From Pelagibacteraceae bacterium AG-430-F16 (lineage in GTDB: Bacteria; Pseudomonadota; Alphaproteobacteria; Pelagibacterales; Pelagibacteraceae): DNA of 64,000 bases. Position 1 is the stretch's first letter, and every line of letters starts with the position of its first letter. The position numbers and the translations under genes were made by a program. Below, piece by piece: positions 25,119 to 36,716 of this stretch. The notes beneath the pieces are model-generated. The model did not search any database. It saw only the letters and a list, made by a program, of their open reading frames with translations, and was not told the origin of the DNA. The DNA lies in NCBI GenBank assembly GCA_003213015.1, contig QCOG01000001.1:124001-188000 (forward strand), read 5' to 3'.

Positions 25119-26200
25119 GACTCACACTGGGCTTTGTGCATCAAAAAATGATCCAATAAAACACAATGCATCATCGCTTCTCCTATTGGGACCGCTCTAA
25201 TTCCAACGCAAGGATCATGTCGACCTCGCACTGATATATTTGTATTTTTCCCAAATTTATCAATAGTTTTTCTTGAGTTAAGAATTGAAGATGTAGGTTT
25301 TACTGCAAAAGATACTTTTATTTGTTGACCACTTGAAATACCACCAAGAATTCCACCTGCATTGTTAGATTTGAAAACTGTTTTATTCCCTTTTTGTCTT
25401 ATCTCATCAGAATTCTGTTCACCTGTTAATTGCGCAACATCCATTCCAGTTCCGATGTTGACACCTTTTACAGCATTGATACTCATCATAGCTGAAGCTA
25501 AATCCATATCTAATTTTGAGTAAATAGGTGCACCTAGGCCAGATGGCACTCCGTTAGCTCTCAATTCTATGACCGCACCACAGGATGAGCCAGATTTTCT
25601 GATTGCTAATAAATATTTTTCCCACAATTTTAAAACTTTTTTGTCAGGACAGAAAAATGGATTTTTTTCTATAAATTTATTATTCCATGCAGATACATCA
25701 CAACCCAAAATTCCAAGTTGGATAACCGCACCTTTAACGTAATATTTTTTCCCAATTTTTTTTTCTAAAACTTTTTTTGCAATTGCACCCGCAGCTACTC
25801 TAGCTGCAGTCTCTCTCGCTGATTGCCTGCCACCTCCTCTGAAGTCTCTTATGCCGTATTTTTTGAAATAAGTTAGATCAGCGTGTCCAGGACGAAATTT
25901 ATTTTTGATAGTCTCATAGTCTCTTGATTTCATATCCTTATTGTAAATAATCATTAATATTGGTGTACCAGTTGTCTCACCATTAAAAACTCCCGACAGA
26001 ATTTCAACTTTATCATCTTCTTTTCTTTGAGTAGTAAATTTAGATTGACCGGGTTTTCTCTTATTTAGTTCTTTTTGTATGTCTTTTTCAGATATTTTTA
26101 TTCTTGGAGGACATCCATCAACTACACATCCAATAGCTGGTCCATGAGATTCACCCCAAGTAGTGAAACGAAATAACTTTCCAAATGTATTAAATGACAT
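25115..26200 (-). CDS. aroC: Chorismate synthase
   Basis: [69 protein letters not shown]. Confidence 0.98.
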   Translation of the reverse strand: MSFNTFGKLFRFTTWGESHGPAIGCVVDGCPPRIKISEKDIQKELNKRKPGQSKFTTQRKEDDKVEILSGVFNGETTGTPILMIIYNKDMKSRDYETIKNKFRPGHADLTYFKKYGIRDFRGGGRQSARETAARVAAGAIAKKVLEKKIGKKYYVKGAVIQLGILGCDVSAWNNKFIEKNPFFCPDKKVLKLWEKYLLAIRKSGSSCGAVIELRANGVPSGLGAPIYSKLDMDLASAMMSINAVKGVNIGTGMDVAQLTGEQNSDEIRQKGNKTVFKSNNAGGILGGISSGQQIKVSFAVKPTSSILNSRKTIDKFGKNTNISVRGRHDPCVGIRAVPIGEAMMHCVLLDHFLMHKAQCES

Positions 26201-26232
26201 TATTCTATTATATAAATTATTTTGTTAAAATT

Positions 26233-26859
26233 ATGAATGAAAAAAATTCACTTGGACTAGATATTTGTTTTAAAGATGAGGATAACCCAGTAAATCTCTT
26301 CAAAGAATGGTTTAAAAAGGCTGAAACCACCGAACCAAATGATCCAAATGCGTTATCATTAGCAACAGCTGATAAGAGCGGAAGACCTAAAGTGAGAATG
26401 GTTCTCTTGAAAGGCTTTAGTGAGGATGGTTTTACTTTTTATACAAACTTTAATAGCTCCAAGGGTAAGGACCTTAAAGAAAACCCTAAAGCATCAATGT
26501 GTTTTCATTGGAAAAGTCTTTTAAGACAAATAAGGATTTACGGTAATGTTGTTCAGGTTTCTGACAAAGAAGCTGATGATTATTATAATTCAAGAGCATA
26601 TGGAAGTAGAATAGGGGCTTGGGCCTCGAATCAAAGTGAGGTTTTAGAAAGCAGAAAGTCTCTTGATGAGTCTATTGAAAAATTCAAAAAAAAATTTCAT
26701 GATGAAAAAAAAGTTCCAAGACCACCTAATTGGTCTGGATGGAGGTTGGTACCTGAAGAAATTGAGTTTTGGCGTGATGGAGATAATAGAATTCATGAGA
26801 GATTGAAATATGTTAGAAATAACGGAAAAGGCTGGAAAAGATTTCTATTAAATCCTTAA
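26233..26859 (+). CDS. pdxH: Pyridoxamine 5'-phosphate oxidase (start at internal ATG 26233)
   Basis: GRPKVRMVLLKGFSEDGFTFYTNFNSSKGKDL; YGSRIGAWASNQSEVL; WSGWRLVPEEIEFWRDGDNRIHERL. Confidence 0.96.
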   Translation: MNEKNSLGLDICFKDEDNPVNLFKEWFKKAETTEPNDPNALSLATADKSGRPKVRMVLLKGFSEDGFTFYTNFNSSKGKDLKENPKASMCFHWKSLLRQIRIYGNVVQVSDKEADDYYNSRAYGSRIGAWASNQSEVLESRKSLDESIEKFKKKFHDEKKVPRPPNWSGWRLVPEEIEFWRDGDNRIHERLKYVRNNGKGWKRFLLNP

Positions 26860-27869
26860 AAAGATCTTTCAATACTAAAGGATGTCAAATTTTTTAGAAT
26901 ATTTTTTTGCTCAGAGCTTTCAAACACATTTAAAGAACTGGATGCTAAAGATATAAAATGATCAGCTTTTTTGTAACATTGTTTAATAACATCATATTTT
27001 TTTATTAAATCTAATGTGTATTTCAAATCGTTTTCAGTCCTTTCTTTCTTGGAAAAAAAATCTTTAACCTTATCTCTCTCACCACTTTTACATTGTTGGT
27101 TTAAAATTATTATAGGTAAAGTGATTTTACCCTCGTAAAAGTCTTTTCCAATTGTTTTTCCAAATTTTTTTAGATCAGAATTATAATCTAATGTATCATC
27201 AGCTATTTGAAAAGTTACTCCAAGATTTTTACCATAAGAAGATAATGCTTCTTTTATCTTTTCATCTTTGTTACCCAGTATCGCTCCAACTTTACATGCA
27301 GCAGAAAATAATGCTGCAGTTTTAGATGTGATAATCTCTAAATATGTTTCTTCAACTGTGTCTATTTCTGATTTATGTTGAAGTTGCAAAACTTCACCTT
27401 GAGCTATTTTTGCAGAAGTTGCTGATAATAACCTTAAAACCTCTAAATTTCCGTCCTCAACCATCATTTCAAAACATCTACTTAAAAGATAGTCACCAAC
27501 TAAAATTGATGCGTGGTTTCCCCAAATTGAGTTTATTGTTTTTTTCCCTCTTCTGATCTCTCCGTTATCGAGAACATCATCATGCATCAATGTTGCGGCA
27601 TGAATTAATTCTACACATGCAGCTAGATTTATATCTCGACCACCTTTTAAGTACCCACATAGTTTTGAACTACTTAAAGTCAACATGGCTCTCAATTTTT
27701 TTCCACCAGTTTCTAAATTATAACTAGTCATCTTTTCTACTAAAGACACATCACTTATAAGTTTATTCTTTATCTTTTCTTCTACTAAAATAATTTTATC
27801 ATCGACTGAATTTTTTAAATCCAGGTAAGCGTTATTAACTTTATTTTTTAATTGAATTACTGAACCCAT
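26856..27869 (-). CDS. ispB: Octaprenyl/all-trans-polyprenyl diphosphate synthase
   Basis: TGGKKLRAMLTLSSSKL; ATLMHDDVLDNGEIRRGK; FQIADDTLDY. Confidence 0.9.
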   Translation of the reverse strand: MGSVIQLKNKVNNAYLDLKNSVDDKIILVEEKIKNKLISDVSLVEKMTSYNLETGGKKLRAMLTLSSSKLCGYLKGGRDINLAACVELIHAATLMHDDVLDNGEIRRGKKTINSIWGNHASILVGDYLLSRCFEMMVEDGNLEVLRLLSATSAKIAQGEVLQLQHKSEIDTVEETYLEIITSKTAALFSAACKVGAILGNKDEKIKEALSSYGKNLGVTFQIADDTLDYNSDLKKFGKTIGKDFYEGKITLPIIILNQQCKSGERDKVKDFFSKKERTENDLKYTLDLIKKYDVIKQCYKKADHFISLASSSLNVFESSEQKNILKNLTSFSIERSF

Positions 27870-27980
27870 TGTTGAGAAACTAATATAATTGGAGATATTT
27901 TATACCTATCAATTGACGCACCTAAAACTTCAACTATTAGTAGACTTTATATTAATCTAAAAATTCTGTAAGCATACCTC

Positions 27981-28787
27981 ATGTTATCTTTTTTCAAAAA
28001 AAAAAAAATCGTTCCCCACATAAGATTAACTGGTGTTATTGGAAACGCTGGAAGATTTAAACAAGGAATTGATTTTGCTGGCCAAGAGGAATTAATAAAA
28101 AAAGCATTTTCTATAAAAAAATCTTTAGCTGTTGCCATATCGATTAATTCTCCAGGTGGTTCACCAGTTCAATCTCACTTAATATACGACTTCATTAGAG
28201 CTCAGGCCGAAAAAAATAAAAAAAAGGTAATAGTTTTCGCAGAAGATGTTGCTGCTTCAGGAGGTTACTTGATTGCATGTGCTGGAGATGAGATTTATGC
28301 TAATTCAAGTTCAATTGTTGGTTCAATTGGTGTTATTTATGCTTCTTTTGGTTTCAAGGATCTTATTCAAAAGGTAGGTGTAGAAAGAAGAGTTTATACT
28401 GCAGGAAAAAACAAAAGCACTTTAGATCCTTTTGTAGATGCGAAAGAAGAAGATATTAATAGATTAAAAAATATTCAACTTGATTTGCACAAAGATTTTA
28501 TAAACGTGGTGGAGACAAGCAGGGGTGCAAAACTTAAAAAAGATAAAGGAATAGAATTATTTTCTGGGGAGTTTTGGTCTGGGTCTAAATCAAAAGAACT
28601 TGGCTTAATTGACGGTATAGGAAATGCAAATCAAATTTTAAAAGATAAGTTTGGTGAAGATGTCGTTATTAAAAAGTTTGAAAAAAACAAAGGATGGTTG
28701 GCAAAAAGAATTTCATCAGAGAATCAAATCGATAAGATAGCAAACGTAATTGAAGAAAGATCTATCTGGCAAAGATATGGCCTCTAA
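27981..28787 (+). CDS. S49 family signal peptide peptidase (SppA/SohB-like)
   Basis: [47 protein letters not shown]. Confidence 0.92.
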   Translation: MLSFFKKKKIVPHIRLTGVIGNAGRFKQGIDFAGQEELIKKAFSIKKSLAVAISINSPGGSPVQSHLIYDFIRAQAEKNKKKVIVFAEDVAASGGYLIACAGDEIYANSSSIVGSIGVIYASFGFKDLIQKVGVERRVYTAGKNKSTLDPFVDAKEEDINRLKNIQLDLHKDFINVVETSRGAKLKKDKGIELFSGEFWSGSKSKELGLIDGIGNANQILKDKFGEDVVIKKFEKNKGWLAKRISSENQIDKIANVIEERSIWQRYGL

Positions 28788-29652
28788 AAAAAAAAATTCA
28801 AAAATACAAACATTCCAGGATACAATTTTAAATCTGCAGAAATTTTGGGCAAAAAATGGTTGTATAATTTTACAACCATATGACATAGAAGTTGGTGCAG
28901 GCACATTTCACCCCGCAACCACCTTAAGGTCTTTAGGACCCAAACCATGGAGATCAGCTTATGTACAACCTTCAAGAAGACCAACTGATGGAAGATATGG
29001 AGAAAATCCAAATAGACTACAACATTACTATCAGTTCCAAGTCATTATAAAGCCGTCACCAAAAAATATTAAAAGATTATATCTTAGTAGTCTTAATGCC
29101 ATTGGAATAAAACATAATGATCATGATATAAGATTTGTTGAAGATGATTGGGAAAGTCCAACATTGGGTGCAGCCGGACTAGGTTGGGAAGTGTGGTGCG
29201 ATGGAATGGAAATTACTCAATTCACTTATTTTCAAAAAATGGCTGGAATGGATTGCAAACCTATTTCTGTGGAGCTTACTTATGGTTTAGAAAGATTATG
29301 TATGTTTACCCAAAAGAAAAAAAATGTATTTGACTTGGTATTGAACGATGAAGGTATTCTTTATAAAGATGTTTTTTTACAAGCTGAAAAAGAATTTTCA
29401 TCTTACAATTTTGATTTTGCAAACGTTGAGAACTTGTTTAAGTTTTTTGATATGTTAGAACAAGAAACCAAATCTTTGTTAGAAAAAAAACTCTCACTTC
29501 CTGCCTATGATCAATGTTTAAAAGCAAGTCATGTTTTTAATATTTTAGATGCCAGGGGAGCAATTAGCGTGGCGCAAAGAGCAGAATTTATCGCCAGAAT
29601 TAGAGATTTGACCAAAGGCGTGGGTCAAGTGTGGATAGATAGCCAAAAATAA
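28777..29652 (+). CDS. glyQ: Glycyl-tRNA synthetase alpha subunit
   Basis: [46 protein letters not shown]; start at ATG 28777 within ORF opening at 28750. Confidence 0.97.
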   Translation: MASKKKNSKIQTFQDTILNLQKFWAKNGCIILQPYDIEVGAGTFHPATTLRSLGPKPWRSAYVQPSRRPTDGRYGENPNRLQHYYQFQVIIKPSPKNIKRLYLSSLNAIGIKHNDHDIRFVEDDWESPTLGAAGLGWEVWCDGMEITQFTYFQKMAGMDCKPISVELTYGLERLCMFTQKKKNVFDLVLNDEGILYKDVFLQAEKEFSSYNFDFANVENLFKFFDMLEQETKSLLEKKLSLPAYDQCLKASHVFNILDARGAISVAQRAEFIARIRDLTKGVGQVWIDSQK

Positions 29653-29653
29653 A

Positions 29654-31723
29654 ATGTCTGAATTTTTTTTAGAATTATTTAGTGAGGAAATTCCTGCAAC
29701 TTTACAGAAAACAGCTAGAGAAAATTTCCAAAAAAATTTTGTAGATTTTTTGAAAAAAGAGGAAATTAAATTTAAAGATAGTATTTCTGTTCTATCAACT
29801 CCAAATAGACTAATTGTTTACTGCGAAAACATTTCTCAAAAGATTATAAAAGCAGAGGCCGAAATAAGAGGCCCAAGTGTAAATGCGCCTGAACAAGCGC
29901 TAAATGGTTTTATAAAATCTAACAATATAACTAAAGAGGAAACCTTTATAAGAAAAACAGATAAAGGAGAGTTTTATTTTTTCAAAAAGCCCGCTCAAAC
30001 AGTAGAGACAAAATCTATTTTGCAAAAAAATTTACCAAAAATTCTTGATGAAATCTCTTGGAAAAAATCAATGAGATGGGGTGATCACGATTTGTACTGG
30101 GGCAGACCTTTAAAATCAATTCTTGCTTGTTTTGATAATAAAGTTTTAGAATTTAACTATCATCATTTAAATTCATCCAACTTTACATATTTAGATAAAG
30201 ACTTTGAGGAGAAAAAAAGTAAATTTTTGAGTTTTAAAACTTATAAGGACTTTTTCAAGAGCAAAGGTATTATATTGGATCATAATAAAAGAGAGGAATT
30301 TATTGAAAATCAATTATTAAAAAAAACTAAATTAGACAGGTTAAAGTTAACCCCAAACAAAAAATTATTAAGTGAAGTAACAAATATTGTTGAAAAACCC
30401 AATATAATTAAATGTAAGTTTGACAAAAAATTTTTAAAGATTCCTAAAGAAATATTAGTCACAGCTATGGAAGTTCATCAAAAGTATTTTCCAACCTTTG
30501 ATAATAAAGAAAATTTAACGAATATTTTCTTTGTAGTTGCAGACAATAACGACCCAAAAGGTTTAATTAAATTAGGAAATGAGCGAGTAGTCGAAGCTCG
30601 TTTAAATGATGCTCAATTTTTCTGGGATAAAAATAAAACAAAAAATTTAGTTAAAGGAATATCAGATCTAAAAAAAATAAATTATTTTGAAGGATTAGGA
30701 ACTTACTTTGATAAAACCCAAAGATTAAGAAAGCTTGGATCGCTAATATCTGATGAACTTTTAATTAGTAAAGAAAAAGTTGAAGTGGCATCATCCATTT
30801 GCAAAGTAGACTTAGTGTCTGATTTAGTTGGAGAATTCCCGGAACTTCAAGGTGTGATGGGCGGCCACTTTGCTAAAGCTCAAGGTTTCGATGATGAAAT
30901 CTGTTTGGCAATTAGTGAACATTACTTACCAATAGGCCCGGAGACAAAGACACCAAAAAAACCTTACTCAGTCACTTTAGCTTTAAGTGATAAAATAGAT
31001 ACCTTAGTTGGTTTTTTTACAATAAATTTAAAACCATCTAGCTCAAAGGATCCGTTCGCACTAAGAAGGTCAGCAATTGGTTTTATAAGACTAGTAATAG
31101 AAAATAAATTAGAAATTAAATTAAAAGATTTAATAAATTATTCTTGTGTTTTGTTTGCTGAACAAGATTTAGATTTTGATATTAAGACTGTCCAACAAGA
31201 TCTGTTTAATTTTTTTTCTGAAAGGCTTAAATTTTATATGAAAGAAAAAAAAGTAAGATCGGATATTATAGAATGCTCAATAAATAGTTATAGCGCAGAT
31301 CAAATTTATCAAATTTATAACAAGGCATTTATTTTAAATAAATTAATCGATAAGAATATTGGTCAAGATGTAATTTTTTCTTACAAAAGAGCATCCAATA
31401 TTCTATCAAACGAAATATCAAAAAATAAGATTGAATTAGAAAATTCGACTGATCCAGGATTATTCAAAAATGATTTTGAGAAGAAATTATACAAAAAGAT
31501 ACAAGAAATAAGAAAATATTTTACAAGCCTAGGTAGTCGTGAAGACTGTAAAAAAACTTTAGAGATTTTAGCTGGTGCAAAAACTGATGTTTCTAACTTC
31601 TTTGACAATGTAATAGTTAATGATGAAGATGAAGCAGTCAAAAAAAATCGTTTGGAACTTATGCAATTGTTATGTAAAACGTTCAATAATTATTTAAATT
31701 TTTCTGATATTGAAAGTGCATAA
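29654..31723 (+). CDS. glyS: Glycyl-tRNA synthetase beta subunit
   Basis: FFLELFSEEIPATLQ; KSMRWGD; ARLNDAQFFWD. Confidence 0.96.
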   Translation: MSEFFLELFSEEIPATLQKTARENFQKNFVDFLKKEEIKFKDSISVLSTPNRLIVYCENISQKIIKAEAEIRGPSVNAPEQALNGFIKSNNITKEETFIRKTDKGEFYFFKKPAQTVETKSILQKNLPKILDEISWKKSMRWGDHDLYWGRPLKSILACFDNKVLEFNYHHLNSSNFTYLDKDFEEKKSKFLSFKTYKDFFKSKGIILDHNKREEFIENQLLKKTKLDRLKLTPNKKLLSEVTNIVEKPNIIKCKFDKKFLKIPKEILVTAMEVHQKYFPTFDNKENLTNIFFVVADNNDPKGLIKLGNERVVEARLNDAQFFWDKNKTKNLVKGISDLKKINYFEGLGTYFDKTQRLRKLGSLISDELLISKEKVEVASSICKVDLVSDLVGEFPELQGVMGGHFAKAQGFDDEICLAISEHYLPIGPETKTPKKPYSVTLALSDKIDTLVGFFTINLKPSSSKDPFALRRSAIGFIRLVIENKLEIKLKDLINYSCVLFAEQDLDFDIKTVQQDLFNFFSERLKFYMKEKKVRSDIIECSINSYSADQIYQIYNKAFILNKLIDKNIGQDVIFSYKRASNILSNEISKNKIELENSTDPGLFKNDFEKKLYKKIQEIRKYFTSLGSREDCKKTLEILAGAKTDVSNFFDNVIVNDEDEAVKKNRLELMQLLCKTFNNYLNFSDIESA

Positions 31724-34383
31724 TGAGCAATTTAGTTTTTAATTTTAAATCAAAAAAAATAAAAAATATAAAGAATCCAAAGTTTATTTTAGGTGGAAAA
31801 GGAGCAAATCTTGCTCAAATGGGGAAACTTGGTTTACCCGTGCCTCCCGGGTTTACAATATCAACAGGGGCTTGTGAAATATTTTATAAAAATAATAAAA
31901 AACTTAATTCAAAACTTATTAAATCTATTAAGCAAAAATTAAAACAAATTGAAAAAGAATGTGGAAAAAAATTTGGTGATTTAGATAATCCATTACTGGT
32001 ATCAGTAAGGTCAGGCGCAAGAGTTTCAATGCCTGGGATGATGGATACAATTTTAAATTTAGGTTTAAATGATGAAACTGTCAAAGCTCTTGCAAAAAAA
32101 ACATCTAATATGAGATTTGCAAAAGACAGCTATAGAAGATTTATTCAAATGTATTCTAATGTGGTGCTCGGAGTAGAAAGCTATAACTTTGAGGAATTGA
32201 TTGAAAATTATAAGTTAACAAAAGGTGTTTTGTTAGATACTGATCTAGATGAAAATGACTGGGATGGCCTTATCAAAGACTTTAAAAACGTGGTTAAAGA
32301 AAAAACTAAAAAACAATTCCCACAAGATGTTTATGAACAATTGTTTGGAGCTATTTCTGCAGTTTTTTTATCATGGGAAAGTAACAGAGCAAAAGTTTAT
32401 AGAAAATTAAACCAAATACCTTCCGTATGGGGAACAGCCGTAAACGTTCAATCAATGGTTTTTGGAAATATGGGTAATGATTGCGCAACAGGTGTTGTTT
32501 TTACAAGAAACCCATCAAATGGAAAAAATGAAATTTATGGAGAGTATCTTATTAATGCTCAAGGGGAGGATGTTGTAGCTGGCACAAGAACACCAAATTA
32601 CATAACAAAAAAAGCCAACAAAGATTCAAATTCAAACGGTAAATCAATGGAAGAGGCAATGCCAAAAGTTTATGTTCAACTAAAAAAAATTTTAAAGCTT
32701 TTAGAAAAATTTTATAAGGATATGCAAGATGTGGAGTTCACAGTCGAAAATTCTAAACTTTGGATGCTTCAAACAAGATCTGGAAAGAGGACTGCAAAAT
32801 CTGCTGTTAAAATTGCTGTAGATATGGTTAAAGAAAAACTGATAACAAAAAAAGAGGCAGTTTTAAGAGTCGACCCTAACACTTTAGATACACTTCTCCA
32901 TCCAACATTAGACGAAACTAAAGAAGTAAAAACTATTGCAAAAGGTTTGCCTGCATCTCCAGGTGCAACAAGTGGAAAGGTTGTTTTTTCATCAGATGAA
33001 GCAGAAAGATTAAATGGGATGATGCAAGACACAATACTTGTTAGAGTAGAAACTTCACCAGAGGATATCCATGGCATGCATGCTGCAAAAGGTATTCTAA
33101 CTGCTCGTGGAGGAATGACTAGTCATGCTGCTGTTGTTGCAAGAGGTATGGGAAGACCATGTGTATCTGGTTCAAGTGAAATTGATATTAATTACGAACA
33201 AAAAATATTTAAAACTTCGTCAAATGTGGAAGTAAAAGAGGGAGATGTAATTACAATTGACGGATCTACAGGTAGGGTAATCTTAGATAAAGTTCCAACT
33301 TTAAAGCCAGAGATCTCAGGTGATTTTTCAAAGTTAATGAGTTGGGCTGATAGTTACAGAAAATTAAAAGTAAGAACAAACTCTGAGACCCCTCTTGATA
33401 CAAAAACAGCAAGAGAATTTGGAGCTGAGGGGATTGGTCTTTGTAGAACTGAGCATATGTTTTTTGACGAAGACAGAATTTTGTCTGTAAGAGAAATGAT
33501 TTTATCAAAAACTATAGAAGATAGAAATAAGGCTTTAGCAAAATTATTACCGCATCAAAAAAATGACTTTATACAAATTTTTAAAATAATGAGCGGTCTT
33601 CCAGTAACAGTGAGATTACTTGATCCACCTTTACATGAATTTTTACCCAAAAATGATAAAGAAATTAATGACCTAAGCTCGGCAACAGGTTTAAACACTA
33701 ACGAAATAAAATCAAGAACAGAGGAATTGCATGAACATAATCCAATGCTGGGACACAGAGGATGTAGATTGGGCATTTCTTTTCCAGAAATTTATGAAAT
33801 GCAATGTAGAGCAATTTTTGAAGCTTTGGTTGAATGTAAAAAGAAGAAACTCAAATCTACGATGCCGGAAATAATGATACCACTTGTATCAACAGAAGCA
33901 GAAATAAAAATAATGAAAGACCTAGTTATAAGAGTTGCTAAAAAAGTTCAAGATGAAAATAATACTAAAATAAGTTTCTTGGTAGGAACCATGATTGAAC
34001 TTCCAAGAGCGGCTATTAAAGCAAAGGATATTGCTAAACATGCAGAATTTTTCAGTTTTGGAACAAATGACTTAACTCAAACAACTTTTGGCATTAGTAG
34101 AGACGACAGTGGAAAATTTTTAAATGATTATATTGAAAATAAGATATTCGATATCGATCCCTTTGTTTCTATAGATGAAGGTGTCGGAGATTTAATCGAA
34201 ATAGCTACGTTAAAAGGTAGAAAACAAAATAAAAAAATTAAACTTGGAATTTGCGGAGAACACGGTGGAGATCCTAAAAGTATAAATTTTTGTTCGAAAA
34301 CAGGATTGAATTATGTCTCTTGTTCACCTTACAGAGTTCCTGTTGCACGTCTAGCCGCTGCTCAAGCTGAACTTAAAAAATAA
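31723..34383 (+). CDS. ppdK: Pyruvate, phosphate dikinase
   Basis: LGGKGANLAQMGKLGLPVPPGFTIS; GGMTSHAAVVARGMGRPCVSG; FGTNDLTQTTFG. Confidence 0.98.
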   Translation: MSNLVFNFKSKKIKNIKNPKFILGGKGANLAQMGKLGLPVPPGFTISTGACEIFYKNNKKLNSKLIKSIKQKLKQIEKECGKKFGDLDNPLLVSVRSGARVSMPGMMDTILNLGLNDETVKALAKKTSNMRFAKDSYRRFIQMYSNVVLGVESYNFEELIENYKLTKGVLLDTDLDENDWDGLIKDFKNVVKEKTKKQFPQDVYEQLFGAISAVFLSWESNRAKVYRKLNQIPSVWGTAVNVQSMVFGNMGNDCATGVVFTRNPSNGKNEIYGEYLINAQGEDVVAGTRTPNYITKKANKDSNSNGKSMEEAMPKVYVQLKKILKLLEKFYKDMQDVEFTVENSKLWMLQTRSGKRTAKSAVKIAVDMVKEKLITKKEAVLRVDPNTLDTLLHPTLDETKEVKTIAKGLPASPGATSGKVVFSSDEAERLNGMMQDTILVRVETSPEDIHGMHAAKGILTARGGMTSHAAVVARGMGRPCVSGSSEIDINYEQKIFKTSSNVEVKEGDVITIDGSTGRVILDKVPTLKPEISGDFSKLMSWADSYRKLKVRTNSETPLDTKTAREFGAEGIGLCRTEHMFFDEDRILSVREMILSKTIEDRNKALAKLLPHQKNDFIQIFKIMSGLPVTVRLLDPPLHEFLPKNDKEINDLSSATGLNTNEIKSRTEELHEHNPMLGHRGCRLGISFPEIYEMQCRAIFEALVECKKKKLKSTMPEIMIPLVSTEAEIKIMKDLVIRVAKKVQDENNTKISFLVGTMIELPRAAIKAKDIAKHAEFFSFGTNDLTQTTFGISRDDSGKFLNDYIENKIFDIDPFVSIDEGVGDLIEIATLKGRKQNKKIKLGICGEHGGDPKSINFCSKTGLNYVSCSPYRVPVARLAAAQAELKK

Positions 34384-34388
34384 AAAAT

Positions 34389-35222
34389 TTAAATTTCCAG
34401 TTTGAAATCCATAGATGGAGCGCTGTGCGTGATACTACCAACTGAAATTCTATCAACACCTGTTCTCGAAACAGACTTAATATTTTTAAGAGTTATATTT
34501 CCAGATGCCTCAGTTTCATAATATTTTTTTGCAAGTTTTACACACTCTTTAAGACTCTTTGTATTCATATTATCAAAAAGAATTGTGTTGAATTTTAACC
34601 CCAAAATTAATTTAAGCTGTTTTAAATTGTCAACTTCTACTGTAATTTTTTTTCCCTTTTTATTTTTAATTGCCATTTGAACTAAAAGTTTCAGGTCTGA
34701 ACTTGCAACATGATTATCTTTAATTAAAAACTCATCACTAAGATTGAATCTATGATTAGTACCACCACCCAATTTAACTGCATACTTTTGTATTACTCTT
34801 AAGTTTGGAATTGTTTTACGAGTACAGCAAATCTTATTTTTGCCTTTAGTAAGTTTAACAAATTTATTAGTGTAACTAGCTATACCTGATATATGAGAAA
34901 GAAAATTGAGTGCCACTCTTTCACAAATTAAAATATTTTTTGAATCACCTTTTATTATAGCAACTATCTGGCCGTTTTTAATTTTAGAACCATCTTTTTT
35001 TTTAATATGAAATTGGATCTTCTTATCGAAAACTTTGAATGTGCTTTTAGCAAATTCAATTCCACCAATTATTCCATTTTGATTTGCGATTATTTTAAAT
35101 GTCTTAATACTACTTTTCTTTATAAGATTTGATGTGATATCTCCACTGGGATATAAATCCTCATTCAATGCGACCTTAACGGAATTATTTATGAAACTTT
35201 TACTTAAAATTATCTTGGACAC
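34389..35222 (-). CDS. nadC: Nicotinate-nucleotide pyrophosphorylase (carboxylating)
   Basis: ALNEDLYPSGDITSNLI; ALNFLSHISGIAS; CCTRKTIPNLRVIQKYAVKLGGGTNHRFNL. Confidence 0.96.
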   Translation of the reverse strand: MSKIILSKSFINNSVKVALNEDLYPSGDITSNLIKKSSIKTFKIIANQNGIIGGIEFAKSTFKVFDKKIQFHIKKKDGSKIKNGQIVAIIKGDSKNILICERVALNFLSHISGIASYTNKFVKLTKGKNKICCTRKTIPNLRVIQKYAVKLGGGTNHRFNLSDEFLIKDNHVASSDLKLLVQMAIKNKKGKKITVEVDNLKQLKLILGLKFNTILFDNMNTKSLKECVKLAKKYYETEASGNITLKNIKSVSRTGVDRISVGSITHSAPSMDFKLEI

Positions 35223-35227
35223 AGATA

Positions 35228-36217
35228 TTATCTGCCTATTTCAGCCATTCTCTCTACAGACTTTCTAGCTTTCTCAATTGTTTCATCTGACATTAAAACT
35301 TCATTTGTCTCATTTTTTAAACAATCTAAAATTTTAGGAAGTGTAATTCTTTTCATGTGGGGACAGAAGTTACATGGTCTTATAAACTTTACATTTGGAT
35401 TATCTACTTGGACATTGTCGCTCATGGAACACTCTGTTACCATCATGACTTTTTCTGGTTGATTGTCTTTTACATATTTTATCATACCACTTGTTGATCC
35501 TGTAAAATCACTTGCATTTATAACATCTGGTGGACACTCAGGATGAGCAATAACTTTTATTCCAGGATTATTTTTTCTTATTTCGTTTATCTCTGCATCG
35601 TTAAACTTTTCATGCACTTCACACGTTCCTTTCCATGAAATAATTTCAACATCAGTTTGTGAGGCAACATATTTAGCAAGATAATCATCTGGTAAGAAAA
35701 TTACTTTTTTGACACCCAATGAATTTACAATTTTAACTGCATTTGCAGAAGTACAACAAACATCAGTTTCTGCCTTTACGTCGGCTGAAGTATTTACGTA
35801 TGAAACGACTGGAACACCTGGATTTTGTTTTTTAAGGTTTCTTACATCTTCGCCTGTTATCGATGATGATAAAGAACAACCTGCTCTCATATCCGGCAAC
35901 AATACTTTTTTATTAGGGCTCATAAGTTTTGCAGTTTCAGCCATAAAATGTACCCCACACATTACAATTATATCAGCTTTGGTTTTTGCAGCCTCAACAG
36001 CTAAAGCAAGAGAGTCTGCAGAAAAATCTGATATCCCATGATATATTTCTGGTGTCTGATAATTGTGAGCAAGAATAACAGCGTTTTTCTTTTTTTTAAG
36101 TTTGTTTATTTCATAAATATAAGGAGCGTGTGTGGACCATTCGATTTCAGGAATGGTCTTAGATATTTTTTGATAAATTGGCTGAGTGGCTTTTTTTATT
36201 TCAGAAGTAAATTCCAT
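35228..36217 (-). CDS. nadA: Quinolinate synthase
   Basis: VILAHNYQTPEIYHG; CGVHFMAETAKLMSPNKKVLLPDMRAGCSL; HPECPPDVINASDFTGSTSGMI. Confidence 0.97.
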   Translation of the reverse strand: MEFTSEIKKATQPIYQKISKTIPEIEWSTHAPYIYEINKLKKKKNAVILAHNYQTPEIYHGISDFSADSLALAVEAAKTKADIIVMCGVHFMAETAKLMSPNKKVLLPDMRAGCSLSSSITGEDVRNLKKQNPGVPVVSYVNTSADVKAETDVCCTSANAVKIVNSLGVKKVIFLPDDYLAKYVASQTDVEIISWKGTCEVHEKFNDAEINEIRKNNPGIKVIAHPECPPDVINASDFTGSTSGMIKYVKDNQPEKVMMVTECSMSDNVQVDNPNVKFIRPCNFCPHMKRITLPKILDCLKNETNEVLMSDETIEKARKSVERMAEIGR

Positions 36218-36273
36218 AAGTCAAATGTATCAACTTGAAAGATAATTGTCATTCAATTAATGTGACGCACAAG

Positions 36274-36359
36274 GCGGCCATGCTGAAATTGGTAGACAGG
36301 CACGGTTGAGGGCCGTGTGGACCTAGTCCATGAGAGTTCAAATCTCTCTGGCCGCACCA
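36274..36359 (+). tRNA. tRNA-Leu, anticodon GAG, CCA encoded
   Basis: Acceptor GCGGCCA/TGGCCGC, anticodon arm CACGG-TTGAGGG-CCGTG, long variable arm, GTTCAAATC T-loop. Confidence 0.95.
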
Positions 36360-36716
36360 TTAGATAGCTTTGTTTTTTTTTCTTAAAAACACTAATAACA
36401 AACATCCTCTTTTAGTATAAGAGGAGTGTTTTGACCCTGGCTTATACAAAATAAAATCACCTTTATTAAAAGTTGTATTATCTTCATCTATCAACTCTCC
36501 ATCCAAAACATAAAATTCCTCATAGTTTCGATGTTTGTGTTTTAGACTTTTAGTTCCAGGAGCCATCTTTAATATGTAACTTCCTACACCAGTATTTTGA
36601 TTATAAGATATTTTATACCAACTCATACCTAAAATTGGTTTTCCATAACTGTTAAATGGTGAAAATTTTAATTTTGATGGATTTATTATCTTCCTATTTT
36701 TCACTAATTTAACCAA
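36360..36716 (-). CDS. Cupin-domain protein
   Basis: HKHRNYEEFYVLDGELIDEDNTTFNKGDFILYKPGSKHSSYTKRGC, cupin motifs. Confidence 0.8.
   Translation of the reverse strand: MVKLVKNRKIINPSKLKFSPFNSYGKPILGMSWYKISYNQNTGVGSYILKMAPGTKSLKHKHRNYEEFYVLDGELIDEDNTTFNKGDFILYKPGSKHSSYTKRGCLLLVFLRKKNKAI

Noticed and set aside
32769-33077. 102-aa minus-strand ORF
   Set aside because: Antisense to the conserved ppdK phosphohistidine domain.
35709-36041. 110-aa plus-strand ORF
   Set aside because: Antisense to nadA, whose conserved motifs cover the region.
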